64,000 nt of DNA from Atherinomorus stipes (taxonomy: Eukaryota; Chordata; Actinopteri; Atheriniformes; Atherinidae): NCBI GenBank assembly GCA_023101725.1, contig JALJCO010013696.1:410001-474000 (forward strand), in the 5' to 3' direction. The notes under the pieces are model-generated. The model had not been told where the DNA came from, ran no database searches, and worked only from the letters and a program-made list of their open reading frames with translations. Of this stretch, positions 26,301 through 41,300 are shown piece by piece (positions within the stretch are counted from its first letter, which is position 1; every line of letters begins with the position of its first letter). The position numbers and the translations under genes were made by a program.

Positions 26301-29300
26301 ACCAGTTCAGCAGCAGGACTCTGGACTGCAGGTAGACCAGTTCAACAGCAGGACTCTGGACTGCAGGTAGACCAGTTCAGCAGCCGAACGCTGGACTGCA
26401 GGCAGACCAGTTCAGCGGCAGGACTCCGGACTTCAGGTAGACCAGTTCACCAGCAGGTCTCTGGACTGCAGGCAGACCAGTTCAGCCAGCAGCAGGACTC
26501 TGGACTATAGGTAGACCAGTTCAGCCAGCAGGACTCTGGACTGCGGGCGGACCAGTTCAGAAGCTGGACTCTGGACTGCAGGTAGACCAGTTCAATAGCA
26601 GGACTCTGGACTGCAGGCAGATCAGTTCAGCAGCCGGACTCTGGACTGCAGGCAGACCAGTTCAGCAGCAGGACTCTGGACTGCAGGCAGACCAGTTCAG
26701 CAGCAGGACTCTAGACTGCAGGTAGACCAGTTCAGCAGTAGGACTCTGGACTGCAGCTAGACCAGGACAACAGCAGGACTCTGGACTGCAGATAGACCAG
26801 TTCAGCAGCTTGACTCTGGACTGCAGGCAGACCAGTTAAGCAGCAGGACTCTGGACTGCAGGCAGACCAGTTCAACAGCAGGACTCCGGACTGCAGGCAG
26901 ACCAGTTCAGCAGCCGAACGCTGGACTGCAGGCAGACCAGTTCAGCGGCAGGACTCCGGACTTCAGGTAGACCAGTTCACCAGCAGGTCTCTGGACTGCA
27001 GGCAGACCAGTTCAGCCAGCAGCAGGACTCTGGACTATAGGTAGACCAGTTCAGCCAGCAGGACTCTGGACTGCAGGCGGACCAGTTCAGAAGCTGGACT
27101 CTGGACTGCAGGTAGACCAGTTCAATAGCAGGACTCTGGACTGCAGGCAGATCAGTTCAGCAGCCGGACTCTGGACTGCAGGCAGACCAGTTCAGCAGCA
27201 GGACTCTGGACTGCAGGCAGACCAGTTCAGCAGCAGGACTCTAGACTGCAGGTAGACCAGTTCAGCAGTAGGACTCTGGACTGCAGCTAGACCAGGACAA
27301 CAGCAGGACTCTGGACTGCATGTAGACCAGTTCAGCCAGCAGGACTTCGGACTGCAGGTAGACCAGTTCAGCAGCAGGACTCTGGACTGCAGGTAGACCA
27401 GCTCAGCCAGCAGGACTCTGGACTGCAGGCAGGCCAGTTCAGAAGCTGGACTCTGGACTACAGGTGGACCAGTTCAATAGCAGGACTCTGGACTGCAGGC
27501 AGATCAGTTCAGCAGCAGGACTCTGGACTGCAGGCAGACCAGTTCAACAGCCGGACTCTGGACTGCAGGCAGACCAGTTCAGCAGCAGGACTCTGGACTG
27601 CAGATAAACCAGTTCAACAGCAGGACTCTGGACTGCAGGTAGACCAGTTCAGCAGCAGGACTCTGGACTGCAGGCGGACCAGTTCAACAGCTAGACTCTG
27701 GACTGCAGGCAGACCAGTTCAGCAGCAGGACTCTGGACTGCAGGCTGACCAGTTCAGCATCTGGACTCTGGACTGCAGGCAGACCATGCCAGCAGCAGGC
27801 CTCTGGACTGCAGGCAGACCGGTTCAGCAGCTGGACTCTGGACTGCAGGTAGACAGGTTCAACAGTGGGACTCTGGACTGCAGGCAGACCAGTTCAGCAG
27901 CAGGACTCTGGACTGCAGGCAGACCAGTTCAGCATCTGGACTCTGGACTGCAGGTAGACCAGTTCAACAGTGGGACTCTGGACTGCAGGCAGACCAGTTC
28001 AGCAGCTGGACTCTGGACTGCAGGCAGACCAGTTCAGCAGCAGGACTCTGGACTACAGGTAGACCAGTTCAGCAGCTGGACTCTGGACTGCAGGCAGACC
28101 AGTTCAGCAGCCGGACTCTGGACTGCAGACAGACCAGTTCAGCAGCAGGACTCTAGACTGCAGGCAGACCAGTTCAGCGGCAGGACTCCGGACTGCAGGT
28201 AGACCAGTTCAGCAGCAGGACTCTGGACTGCAGGCAGAGCAGTTCAGCGGCAGAACTCCAGACTTCAGGTAGACCAGTTCACCAGCAGGTCTCTGGAATG
28301 CAGGCAGACCAGTTCAGCAGCTGGACTCTGGACTGCAGGCAGACCAGTTCAGCAGCAGGACTCTGGACTGCAGGTAGACCAGTTCAACAGCAGGACTCTG
28401 GACTGCAGGTAGACCAGTACAGCAGCAGGACTCTGGACTGCAGGCGGACCAGTTCAACAGCTAGACTCCGGACTGCAGGCAGACCAGTTCAGCAGCAGGA
28501 CTCTGGACTGCAGGCAGACCAGTTCAGCCAGCAGCAGGACTCTGGACTGCAGGCAGACCAGTTCAGCAGCTGGACTCTGAACTGCAGCCAGACCAGTTCA
28601 GCATCAGGACTCTGGAATGCAGGCAGACCAGTTCAACAGCAGGACTCTGGACTGCAGGCAGACCAGTTCAGCAGCTGGACTCTGGACTGCAGGTAGACCA
28701 GTTCAGCCAGCAGGACTTTGGACTGCAGGTAGACCAGTTCAGCAGCAGGACTCCAGACTTCAGGTAGACCAGTTCACCAGCAGGTCTCTGGAATGCAGGC
28801 AGACCAGTTCAGCAGCTGGACTCTGGACTGCAGACAGACCAGTTCAACAGCAGGACTCTGGACTGCAGGCAGACCAGTTCAGTAGCAGGACTCTGGACTG
28901 CAGGCAGACCATTTCGGGCAGCAGTACTCTGGACTGCAGGCAGACCAGTTCAGCAGTAGGACTCTGGACTGCAGGCAGACCAGTTCAGCAGCAGGACTCT
29001 ACACTGCAGGCAGACCAGTTCAGCAGCAGGACTCTGGACTGCAGGCAGACCAGTTCAGCAGCAGTACTCTGGACTGCAGGCAGACCAGTTCAGCAGCAGG
29101 ACTCTGGACTGCAGGCAGACCAGTTCAGCAGCTTGACTCTAGACTGCAGGCAGACCAGTTCTGCAGCTGGACTCTGGACTGCAGGCAGACCAGTTCTGCA
29201 GCAGGACTCTGGACTGCAGGCAGACCAGTTCTGCAGCCTGACTCTGGACTGCAGGCAGACCAGTTCAGTAGCAGGACTCTGGACTGCAGGCAGACCAGTT

Positions 29301-32300
29301 CGGGCAGCAGTACTCTGGACTGCAGGCGGACCAGTTCAGCAGTAGGACTCTGGACTGCAGGCAGACCAGTTCAGCAGCAGGACTCTACACTGCAGGCAGA
29401 CCAGTTCAGCAGCAGGACTCTGGACTGCAGGCAGACCAGTTCAGCAGCAGGACTCTGGACTGCAGGCGGACCAGTTCAGCAGTTGGACTCTGGACTGCAG
29501 GCAGACCAGTTCAGCAGCAGGACTCTGGACTGCAGGCAGACCAGTTCAGCAGCAGGACTCTGGACTGCAGGCAGACCAGTTCAGCAGCAGGACTCTGGAC
29601 TGTAGGCAGACCAGTTTGGCATCCGGACTCTAGACTGTAGAATGCTGCGTCCCCTCCTGTCTTCCATCTCTTTATCTGTCAGTTTCATCATTTTAAAGCC
29701 TTGTCTTGCTCTGAGTTTGCAGTCATACCACCTTAAATCAGTCAGACCCAGTTTCATTTGCAGCTAATTAACAGAATGAAGTTTTTCACAGTTTTCTAGT
29801 TGCTATTTAACATGTTTGCATTTGTCTTGAATTGTTCTTGTTTGCTTTCTGTCTTGCTGTTTCTCCTCCTCTTCTTCGTCTCCGTCTCTTGCATGGTGTG
29901 TGGTTAGCCAGCAGCCCTGTTGGAGATGGCGGCTCCCAGCTGGGCTCAGGGTTTGATATCTGCCCACCAGGTGGCTCAGACTAACCTCTCCTACAACCAG
30001 GTGACGCTCTGGTTCATCTCCCTTCTTTCACCCCGTTCAGCAGCTGCTTTGTTAGCAGACATGATCAGCACTGAGGGAGGACGTCGTGATGTCCAAAACC
30101 TGCTGATAAAACCTGCCAGAGAGGACACAGACTTTGTCTGCAGAGAAACCAGACAAAGCAGCTTGGCACAGACTGTAAAGATGATGAACAACACAACAAA
30201 GCGTGTAGGGGCGTCTCAATCCTGTTAGGACAGAGGGGTAGGGGTGTCCCAGGCCTGTTAGGACAGAGGGGTAGGGGCGTCTCAGTCCTGTTAGGACAGA
30301 GGGGTAAGGGTGTCCCAGGCCTGTTAGGACAGAGGGGTAGGGGTGTCTCAGTCCTGTTAGGACAGAGGGGTAGGGGTGTCTCAGTCCTGTTAGGACAGAG
30401 AGGTAGGGGTGTCTCAGTCCTGTTAGGACAGAGGGGTAGGGGTGTCTCAGTCCTGTTAGGACAGACGGGTAGGGGTGTCCCAGGCCTGTTAGGACAGAGG
30501 GGCAGGGGTGTCTCAGTCCTGTTAGGACAGAGGGGTAGGGGTGTCTCAGTCCTGTTAGGACAGAGAGGTAGGGGTGTCTCAGTCCTGTTAGGACAGACGG
30601 GTAGGGGTGTCCCAGGCCTGTTAGGACAGACGGGTAGGGGCGTCTCAATCCTGTTAGGACAGAGAGGTAGGGGTGTCTCAGTCCTGTTAGGACAGAGGGG
30701 TAGGGGTGTCCCAGGCCTGTTAGGACAGAGGGGTAGGGGTGTCCCAGGCCTGTTAGGACAGAGGGGTAGGGGTGTCTCAGTTCTGTTCGGACAGAGGGGT
30801 AAGGGTGTCCCAGGCCTGTTAGGACAGAGGGGTAAGGGTGTCCCAGGCCTGTTAGGACAGAGGGGTAAGGGTGTCCCAGGCCTGTTAGGACAGAGGGGTA
30901 GGGGTGTCCCAGGCCTGTTAGGAAAGAGGGGTAAGGGGTGTCTCAGTCCTGTTAGGACAGAGGGGTAGGGGCGTCCTAGGCCTGTTAGGACAGAGGGGTA
31001 AGGGTGTCCCAGGCCTGTTAGGACAGAGGGGTAAGGGTATATACCCTATTAAATGAAGGGGTACAAAAAATTTGCAACTCACTGGCAAAATGGCCACAAA
31101 TATAGATATTTTCTCCGTAGATAAAGTCCATGGCTGCTGGTCTTCCATTACATGGAGGTCGTCATGGATACGACACAATTAGGAATGACATCACAGATCG
31201 GACTGAACGTTCACATCAGCCTGGTAACGTTAACCCACAGCTGGAGACGGATGATGTCTCCAGATTTCCAGCGTCCATCTGCTTGTGTTGAGCTGCAGGC
31301 TCTGATTGGCCGCTGCGTGGCTCCTCCAGTGCGGATCGTGTCTGCAGAGCCTCGTAGCCTGTTTCCCGCTCAGAGCTGTTGTTTGTGCTGTTTTCCCTTT
31401 CTTCTACATCCCTGGTGTTCCTGTAGCTCCTGTATAAAACCCTGTGTTGGCGTGCATGCTAGTGTTCTGCCTTCCTGACCCTGCTGTGTTAAAGACAACC
31501 ATCATCCTCATCATTCATTGCGTGTGTGCGTGCACGCGCAGGCAGAGGAAGAACTGGGCCGAGCTCAGAAGATATTTGAAGAGCTGAACGTGGAGTTACA
31601 GGACGAGCTGCCAGCATTGTGGGATAGGTGAGAACCCGCCAGCTAGACTCACCAGCACTCAGTTTGACATGCAGCTAGCAGAGGAACAGAGCTCCACTAC
31701 TTCCATCTCCATGCATGCAGGTGGAACAGTAAGTTCAGGTCCAAATCAGATCCACAAGTACATGTGAATGGGCCCGGACAAGCCCCCGGGAGTAGAGGGA
31801 CCTGGGCCCGGACAAGCCCCCAGGAGTAGAGACCTGGTCCCGGACAAGCCTCCAGGAGTAGAGACCTGGTCCCGGACAAGCCCCGGGGGTAGAGAGAAAG
31901 GCCGGGCCGACGGCCGGCGTGGGGCCTGGTCCCGGACAAGCCCCCGGGAGTAGAGAAACCTGGGCCCGGACAAGCCCCCGGGAGTAGGGACCTGGTCCCG
32001 GACAAGCCCCCGGGAGGTAGAGAAACCTGGTCCCGGACAAGCCCCCGGGAGTAGAGACCTGGTCCCGGACAAGCCCCCGGGAGGTAGAGGGACCTGGGCC
32101 CGGACAAGCCCCCGGGAGTAGAGAGACCTGGTCCCGGACAAGCCCCCAGGAGTAGAGACCTGGTCCCGGACAAGGCCCCGGGAGGTAGAGAAACCTGGGC
32201 CCGGACAAGCCCCCGGGAGTAGAGGGACCTGGGCCCGGACAAGCCCCCGGGAGTAGAGGGACCTGGTCCCGGACAAGCCCCCAGGAGTAGAGACCTGGTC

Positions 32301-35300
32301 CCGGACAAGCCCCCGGGAGTAGAGGGACCTGGGCCCGGACAGGCCCCCGGGAGTAGAGGGACCTGGGCCCGGACAAGCCCCCAGGAGTAGAGACCTGGTC
32401 CCGGACAAGCCCCCGGGAGTAGAGGGATCTGGGCCCGGACAAGCCCCCGGGAATAGAGGGACCTGGGCCCGGACAAGCCCCCAGGAGTAGAGAAACCTGG
32501 GCCCGGACAAGCCCCCGGGAGTAGAGACCTGTTCCCGGACAAGCCCCCAGGAGTAGAGACCTGTTCCCGGACAAGCCCCCGGGAGTAGAGACCTGGTCCC
32601 GGACAAGCCCCGGGGAGTAGAGACCTGGGCCCGGACAAGCCCCCGGGAGTAGAGGGACCTGGGCCCGGACAAGCCCCCAGGAGTAGAGACCTGTTCCCGG
32701 ACAAGCCCCCGGGAGTAGAGACCTGGTCCCGGACAAGCCCCGGGGAGTAGAGGGACCTGGTCCCAGACTAGCTCACATAATCTAGACATTTTTAGGTGGG
32801 GTGGCCAGAGGTCTTGCCAGGGTGGGAATGGATGTCCTGCAGGATGCTGAATCCTTAAGAATCCATCCTCAGAATAAGCCCAGAGAAGAGCTGACATTGC
32901 CGTCCAGGATGGACATCCGCGTCTTTTTTAGGAGCCTAGGACGACATCAGTCTGCCGTGCAGCAAAACATCTCACAAACATTCAGATCTAGAGCTTCTGC
33001 AGCTGTTTGTCAGGACTGAGATGGTCACATGAACGATGATTATCTGAGCAGTTAGAACAGTTTCCGTGTTATTTATTGTTACATCTGATGTTTGCAGAGT
33101 TTAAACAGAGTAAAACCAGAATACCTGAATCTGAAATCTCCCCCTCCCTCACTCACATCTCCCTCCTCAGCTTCACTTCTTCATGTGTTGCTCTCTCAAT
33201 GGTCATCTCTTACTCTGATGGGCTCTCTACCACGCTTTTCTTTATCCCACCCATTCCTCACTCCCCCCCCTCCCCCCCCCCCCCCCCCCGCCAAAAAAAC
33301 AAACAAACCTGGAGGTGTCTCCACTTTTAGATTTTCCTTTCATTGTGGCAACTTGTAGCACCAACATTAGAAAGTAATTACACGGAACCATGCGAAGCAA
33401 GAAGTCCTTCAGTACATGTCTGGAACGTGTGCTGGGGGGACGTTTCGTCCCAGACCAGCTCTTCAACTGTACTTGTAGATTTGATTTGTACTTGAACTCG
33501 CTGCAGCTGCAGATGTGCAGATACCAGTAAGAAAGCACACATCCTGTCCTAGCTCCAGTTTATGATGGCTAATGTTGTGTGTTTGTGTTCAGGCGTGTTG
33601 GCATCTATGTCAACTCATTCCAGAGCCTGGCAGGCCATCAGGAGAAGTTCCACAAAGAAATGAGCAAAGTGAGTCAAACGGACCAATTATGATTGATCAG
33701 ACTGACGGTACGTGGATCAGTCAGTGATATCTGCGCCTCCTCTCGTCTCCAGCTCAGCCAAAACCTGAACGACATCATGACCAAACTGGAGGAGCAGCGG
33801 CAGCTCAAGTAAGTTTCATTCAGACACGTTCAGAGATGCATGAATGTGTAGAGCAAATGAGAGTAATGTTCTTCATGGCGCCCCCTGCTGCAGAAAAGGT
33901 GGCGCTGCAGCCTCAAAGACTGGAGACGGTGCGAAGAGGTAAAACCTGCTGCATGCATGTCAGCCGTCCTGCTGCATGTTAACAGAGCCTGCATCCGAGC
34001 ACGCTGTCATGTAAACACGGTCCACTTCTGTTCTGTCTGTGAACACGAGTCTAACCAGCCAATCACACGGCAGCGTAAAAACACGGTCCACTTCTGTTCT
34101 GTCTGTGAACACAAGATCTGACCAGCCAATCACACGGCAGCGTAAAAACACGGCCCACTTCTGTTCTGTCTGTGAACACGAGATCCGACCAGCCAATCAC
34201 ACGGCAGCGTAAAAACACGGTCCACTTCAGCTGGTTCTGTCTGAGAACACGAGATCTGACCAGCCAATCACACGGCAGCGTAAAAACACGGTCCACTTCA
34301 GCTGGTTCTGTCTGAGAACACGAGATCTAACCAGCCAATCACACGGCAGCGTAAAAACACGGTCCACTTCTGTTCTGTCTGTGAACACGAGATCCGACCA
34401 GCCAATCACACTGCAGCGTAAGAACACGGTCCACTTCAGCTGGTTCTGTCTGTGAACACAAGATCTGACCAGCCAATCACACGGCAGCGTAAAAACACGG
34501 TCCACTTCAGCTGGTTCTGTCTGTGAACACGAGTCTAACCAGCCAATCACACGGCAGCGTCTGGTCATTGGTCATGTAGATGCGATGAAGAAGACTTATT
34601 GAGATTCTCATTATGATGAGGTGGAACGGGCGATTCTCATGGTGATGAGGTGGAACGGGAGGTTCTCATGGTGATGAGGTGGAACAGGAGATTCTCATGG
34701 TGATGAGGTGGAACGGGAGATTCTCATGGTGATGAGGTGGAACAGGCGATTCTCATGGTGATGAGGTGGAACGGGAGGTTCTCATGGTGATGAGGTGGAA
34801 CGGGAGATTCTCATGGTGATGAGGTGGAACGGGAGATTCTCATGGTGATGAGGTGGAACGGGAGATTCTCATGGTGATGAGGTGGAACGGGGGAGATTCT
34901 CATGGTGATGAGGTGGAACGGGAGATTCTCATGGTGACGAGGTGGAACGGGAGATTCTCATGGTGATGAGGTGGAACGGGAGATTCTCATGGTGACGAGG
35001 TGGAACGGGAGATTCTCATGGTGATGAGTTGGAACGGGAGATTCTCATGGTGACGAGGTGGAACGGGAGATTCTCATGGTGATGAGGTGGAACGGGAGAT
35101 TCTCATGGTGACGAGGTGGAACGGGAGATTCTCATGGTGATGAGTTGGAACGGGAGATTCTCATGGTGATGAGGTGGAACGGGAGATTCTCATGGTAATG
35201 AGGTGGAACGGGAGACTCTCATGGTGACGAGGTGGAACGGGAGATTCTCATGGTGATGAGGTGGAACGGGAGATTCTCATGGTGACGAGGTGGAACGGGA

Positions 35301-38300
35301 GATTCTCATGGTGATGAGGTGGAACGGGAGATTCTCATTGTGATGAGGTGGAACGGGAGATTCTCATGGTGACGAGGTGGAACGGGAGATTCTCATGGTG
35401 ATGAGGTGGAACGGGAGATTCTCATTGTGATGAGGTGGAACGGGAGACTCTCATGGTGACGAGGTGGAACGGGAGATTCTCATGGTGATGAGGTGGAACG
35501 GGAGATTCTCATGGTGACGAGGTGGAACGGGAGATTCTCATGGTGACGAGGTGGAACGGGAGATTCTCATGGTGATGAGTTGGAACGGGAGATTCTCATG
35601 GTGATGAGGTGGAACGGGAGACTCTCATGGTGATGAGGTGGAACGGGAGATTCTCATGGTGATGAGGTGGAACGCGAGATTCTCATGGTGATGAGGTGGA
35701 ACAGGAGATTCTCATGGTAATGAGGTGGAACGGGAGATTCTCATGGTGATGAGGTCGAACAGGAGACTCTCATGGTGATGAGGTGGAACGGGAGACTCTC
35801 ATGGTAATGAGGTGGAACGGGAGATTCTCATGGTGATGAGGTGGAACGGGAGGTTCTCATGGTGATGAGGTGGAACGGGAGATTCTCATGGTGATGAGGT
35901 GGAACGGGAGATTCTCATTGTGATGAGGTGGAACGGGAGGTTCTCATGGTGACGAGGTGGAAAGGGAGATTCTCATGGTGACGAGGTGGAACGGGAGATT
36001 CTCATGGTGACGAGGTGGAACAGGCGATTCTCATGGTGATGAGGTCGAACAGGAGACTCTCATGGTGATGAGGTGGAACGGGAGACTCTCATGGTGATGA
36101 GGTGGAACGCGAGATTCTCATGGTGATGAGGTGGAACGCGAGATTCTCATGGTGATGAGGTGGAACGCGAGATTCTCATGGTGATGAGGTGGAACGGGAG
36201 ATTCTCATTGTGATGAGGTGGAACGGGAGATTCTCATGGTGATGAGGTGGAACGGGAGATTCTCATTGTGATGAGGTCGAACAGGAGATTCTCATGGTGA
36301 TGAGGTCGAACAGGAGACTCTCATGGTGATGACGTGGAACAGGAGACTCTAATGGTGATGAGGTGGAACGGGAGATTCTCATCGTGGATCTTCAGCAACT
36401 GAGTGATCCTATCATGACAATATGGAGCCGAATCTCGTAGAAATGTTTCCAAAACTGTCTTTGATCTCTTACAGAAACAGTTAAGGCGGTTCTGGAAGAA
36501 AAGGGGTCCAACCCGTCACTGGAAAGTGGACCTGACTACGTGAACCTGACTAAGTGGACCTGACTAAGTGGACCTGACTAAGTGGACCTGACCAAGTGGA
36601 CCTGACTAAGTGGACCTGACTAAGTGGACCTGACCAAGTGGACCTGACTAAGTGGACCTGACTAAGTGGACCTGACTAAGTGGACCTGACCAAGTGGACC
36701 TGACTAAGTGGACCTGACTACGTGAACCTGACTAAGTGGACCTGACTAAGTGGACCTGACTAAGTGGACCTGACCAAGTGGACCTGACTAAGTGGACCTG
36801 ACTAAGTGGACCTGACTAAGTGGACCTGACCAAGTGGACCTGACTAAGTGGACCTGACTACGTGAACCTGACTAAGTGGACCTGACTAAGTGGACCTGAC
36901 TAAGTGGACCTGACCAAGTGGACCTGACTAAGTGGACCTGACTAAGTGGACCTGACCAAGTGGACCTGACTAAGTGGACCTGACTACGTGAACCTGACTA
37001 AGTGGACCTGACTATGTGGACCGGACTATGTGGACCTGACTAAGTGGACCTGACTAAGTGGACCTGACTATGTGGACCTGACTAAGTGGACCTGACTACG
37101 TGAACCTGACTAAGTGGACCTGACTATGTGGACCGGACTATGTGGACCTGACTAAGTGGACCTGACTAAGTGGACCTGACCAAGTGGACCTGACTAAGTG
37201 GACCTGACTAAGTGGACCTGACCAAGTGGACCTGACTAAGTGGACCTGACTACGTGAACCTGACTAAGTGGACCTGACTATGTGGACCAGACTATGTGGA
37301 CCTGACTAAGTGGACCTGACTAAGTGGACCTGACTAAGTGGACCTGACTAAGTGGACCTGACTAAGAGGACATGACTAATGATTAATCTTACGTATTTTT
37401 AATTGGGAAGTGATGCAAACTTCATATCAGTGAGAATGTTGCTGCTCATTGGTGTCTTGACTTTCCGTTGTGGGTTAATGTTTTCTGCATGTTGGTTTGA
37501 ATATTCTAACATTGTTTCCGCTGCCTGATGCAGCTGGTGTTGGTGCTGCCCCCCTGTGGGCGGAGCTTAGACCTGCTGGTGGGGTTTATCTGACATCCCA
37601 CATTCACACACCTGGATGTTATACGAGGGGGACTACGAGCTGGACTCATCAGGCCTCATCAGAACCAGAACCAGGAAGGAAAACCTCCATCAGAACCAGA
37701 ACCAGGAAAGAAAACCTCCATCAGGACCAGAACCAGGGAGGAAAATCTCCACCAGAACCAAAGCCAGGAAGGATAACCTCCATCTGGACCAGAACCAGGA
37801 AAGAAAACCTCCATCAGGACCAGAAACAGGGAAGAAAACCTCCATCAGAACCAGAACCAGGAAAGAAAACTTCCATCTGGACCAGAACCAGGAAAGAAAA
37901 CCTCCATTAGAACCAGAACCAGGAAGGAAAACCTCCATCAGGACCAGAAACAGGGAGGAAAACCTCCATCAGAACCAGAACCAGGAAAGAAAACTTCCAT
38001 CAGGACCAGAAACAGGGAGGAAAGCCTCCATCAGAACCACAACCAGGAAAGAAAACTTCCATCTGGACCAGAACCAGGAAAGAAAACCTCCATTAGAACC
38101 AGAACCAGGAAAGAAAACTTCCATCAGGACCAGAAACAGGGAGGAAAACCTCCATCAGAACCACAACCAGGAAAGAAAACCTCCATCAGAACCACAACCA
38201 GGAAAGAAAACCTCCATCAGGACCAGAAACAGGGAGGAAAACCTCCATCAGAACCAGAACCAGGAAAGAAAACTTCCATCTGGACCAGAACCAGGAAAGA

Positions 38301-41300
38301 AAACCTCCATTAGAACCAGAACCAGGAAGGAAAACCTTCATTAGAACCAGAACCAGGAAGAAAAACCTCCATTACAACCAGAACCAGGAAGAAAAACTTC
38401 CATCTGGACCAGAACCAGGAAAGAAAACCTCCATTAGAACCAGAACCAGGAAGGAAAACTTCCATCTGGACCAGAACCAGGAAAGAAAACCTCCATTAGA
38501 ACCAGAACCAGGAAGGAAAACCTCCATTAGAACCAGAACCAGGAAGGAAAACCTTCATTAGAACCAGAACCAGGAAGAAAAACCTCCATTAGAACCAGAA
38601 CCAGGAAGAAAAACTTCCATCTGGATCAGAACCAGGAAGAAAAACCTCCATCAGGATCAGAACCAGGAAGAAAAACCTCCATTAGAACCAGAACCAGGAA
38701 GAAAAACTTCCATCTGGATCAGAACCAGGAAGAAAAACCTCCATCAGGATCAGAACCAGGAAGAAAAACCTCCATCAGAACCAGAACCAGGAAGAAAAAC
38801 TTCCATCTGGATCAGAACCAGGAAGAAAAACCTCCATCAGGATCAGAACCAGGAAGAAAAACTTCCATCAGGATCAGAACCAGGAAGAAAAACTTCCATG
38901 AACCACTCGTTCATGGAGTCAGACCGGGACCCGGTTCTCGTTCCTGGAGTCAGACCGGGACCCGGTTCTCGTTCCTGGAGTCAGACCGGGACCTGTTTGT
39001 CGTTCCTGGAGTCAGACCGGGACCCGGTTGTCGTTCCTGGAGCCAGACCGGGACCCGGTTCTCGTTCCTGGAGTCAGACCGGGACCCGGTTCTCGTTCAT
39101 GGAGTCAGACCTGGACCCGGTTCTCGTTCCTGGAGTCAGACCGGGACCCGGTTGTCGTTCCTGGAGTCAGACCGGGACCCGGTTCTCGTTCATGGAGTCA
39201 GACCTGGACCCGGTTCTCGTTCCTGGAGTCAGACCGGGACCCGGTTCTCGTTCATGGAGCCAGACCGGGACCCGGTTCTCGTTCCTGGAGTCAGACCGGG
39301 ACCCGGTTCCCGTTCCTGGAGTCAGACCGGGACCTGTTTGTCGTTCCTGGAGTCAGACCGGGACCCGGTTCTTGTTCCTGGAGCCAGACCGGGACCCGGT
39401 TGTCGTTCCTGGAGCCAGACCGGGACCTGGTTCTCGTTCCTGGAGCCAGACCGGGATCCGGTTCCACAGAGACGGGTCTGATAACTGGAGGTTCTGCCTC
39501 CTGGTCTACGTTAGAACGTAGACACGTCTGTAGATGATGACCTGCCTGTCACGTTCAGTATACACTGATGGTGAGTGAAATGGGATGCGGCCGGCGTCTC
39601 GTCCCGTCTCTAATGTCCTTCTCTTGTCCCGTCAGTGAGGAGGCCAACCACAGCGAAGCGGCGGCCTCGGCACCCTCAGCACCGAAGGTAAGCGGCTTCA
39701 TACCCCCCCATAATGCTCCCCGTCGCCGCGGCCATCGTGGGTTATGCTTGTTTGTTTGTTTGTTTGTGTGTGTGAGCTGCCTGTGCACGAATCCTGTGGT
39801 TTTGGTGGAAACATGTAGATCATTTGTGACTTAATGTTGGTGAAATGTGTAAGATCTCTGACATCACTGCAAACGACCGTTTACAGCTGGAAGTTTGAGT
39901 TGGTTTCTTCGTTTTTAAATGTGAAACTGAGCTTGAAGTCATGAGTTCCTCCGGCCTTTTGGCTCTAAATGTGACATGTGTCTGCCTCCGTACCCGTTAG
40001 AAACTCTGCAGGTTTCATGTTTTCGTACTCCTGCGTCATTGTTTCAGTAAAGTGTCGGTTTCCGGTGGTGAGCAGACGTGCGTGCTGCACGTTTTCTCCT
40101 GAGCCTGCATGATCTGGATGTTCGTGACCCCGGCTCCTGGAGCCTGCAGCAGCTAACTGTGACTGTCCTCTGTCTTCCCGCTGCATGCTGCATGTGTGTG
40201 ATGACCCTGCCGTGCAGAAACCCGGCCCCCCTCCCAGCCGACCTCCCCCCAGACTGACGCCATCCCCGGATCCGAGAGAGCAGCGTGTCAGCCCGCTGGA
40301 GGCGGAGTCGCCCGGTGCTACGACCGACTCCGTTAGCACGTCGCCACAGGTCAGACGCAGAACGTCACCTGCTGCAGACGGAGAACCAGCCTAGAACCAT
40401 GAAAGGAGAACTTTCTGTTTCCAACCTGGACCTTATTTCTAGGAGTTCATACGTGCATTTACTCACCGGTAAACTTTCTGCATCACTTTGGGTCCTTCAG
40501 AAGATATTACGCTGAGTCGCCCTTCGGTGTTCCTCCTGTATCACGGCAGAGACGGGGCAGCTACTATCAGACATTATCTGCAGTAAAACTCCTTCATCTC
40601 ATCAATACTTTAGTAGAATGAACGAATGAGTACTATTGTCACGTGATTCCAGATTTATCTTTCCGTTAGTTATCAGGGTTCTACACACTTTTCAGGGCCG
40701 CTCGTTCACGATGCGCTTCCATAGTACAGCTGAGACGATCAGCTGATACCCAGATAAGAAAAACACGGTTAGAGAAACTCTGACCTCACAGGACAATAGT
40801 ACTCATTCATTCCTTCATTCTACTGAAAGTATTGATGAAATGAAGGAGTTTTACTGCAGATAACGTCTGACAGAGGCTGCCCCGTCTCTGCCGTTATATG
40901 GATGCACGCTGAAGGATGATGCAATGTTACATCTTCTGAAGGAGTCAGAGTGATGCAGAAACTTTAGCGGTGAGCAAATGCACGTATGAACTCATAGAAA
41001 TAAGATCCAGGTTGGAAAAAAAGAAACTTATCCTTTAAAATATGATATTTTTATCAGTTTTGTTTCATCTGAGTGTTTAAGAGTTAAAAAATGAGAAGCC
41101 CAGGGACAGAACCCTGAGGAACTCCTCATCTCCAGGCTTTTATGTCAAATGTACAGCAGATGTATCAGTCAGCTTGAAGCTGTTATTTTAGAGAAGGATG
41201 TAGGAGATCTGCCTCCCCCCTGATGCTGCAGCCATGTTTGTACCTGTAGAGCAGGTGAGTGTTGTAGCTGACCTCTGACCTCTGACATGTGCAGCAGTGT

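Noticed and set aside
34013..34570. CRISPR-like array
   Set aside because: Units are contiguous with no unique spacers, and the context is a fish intron.
36475..36520. Muscle-type basic exon of bin1 (AAACAGTTAAGGCGGTTCTGG..., reading Lys/Arg-rich)
   Set aside because: In the phase required after exon 11 it hits a stop (TAA) at once, and there is no good donor.
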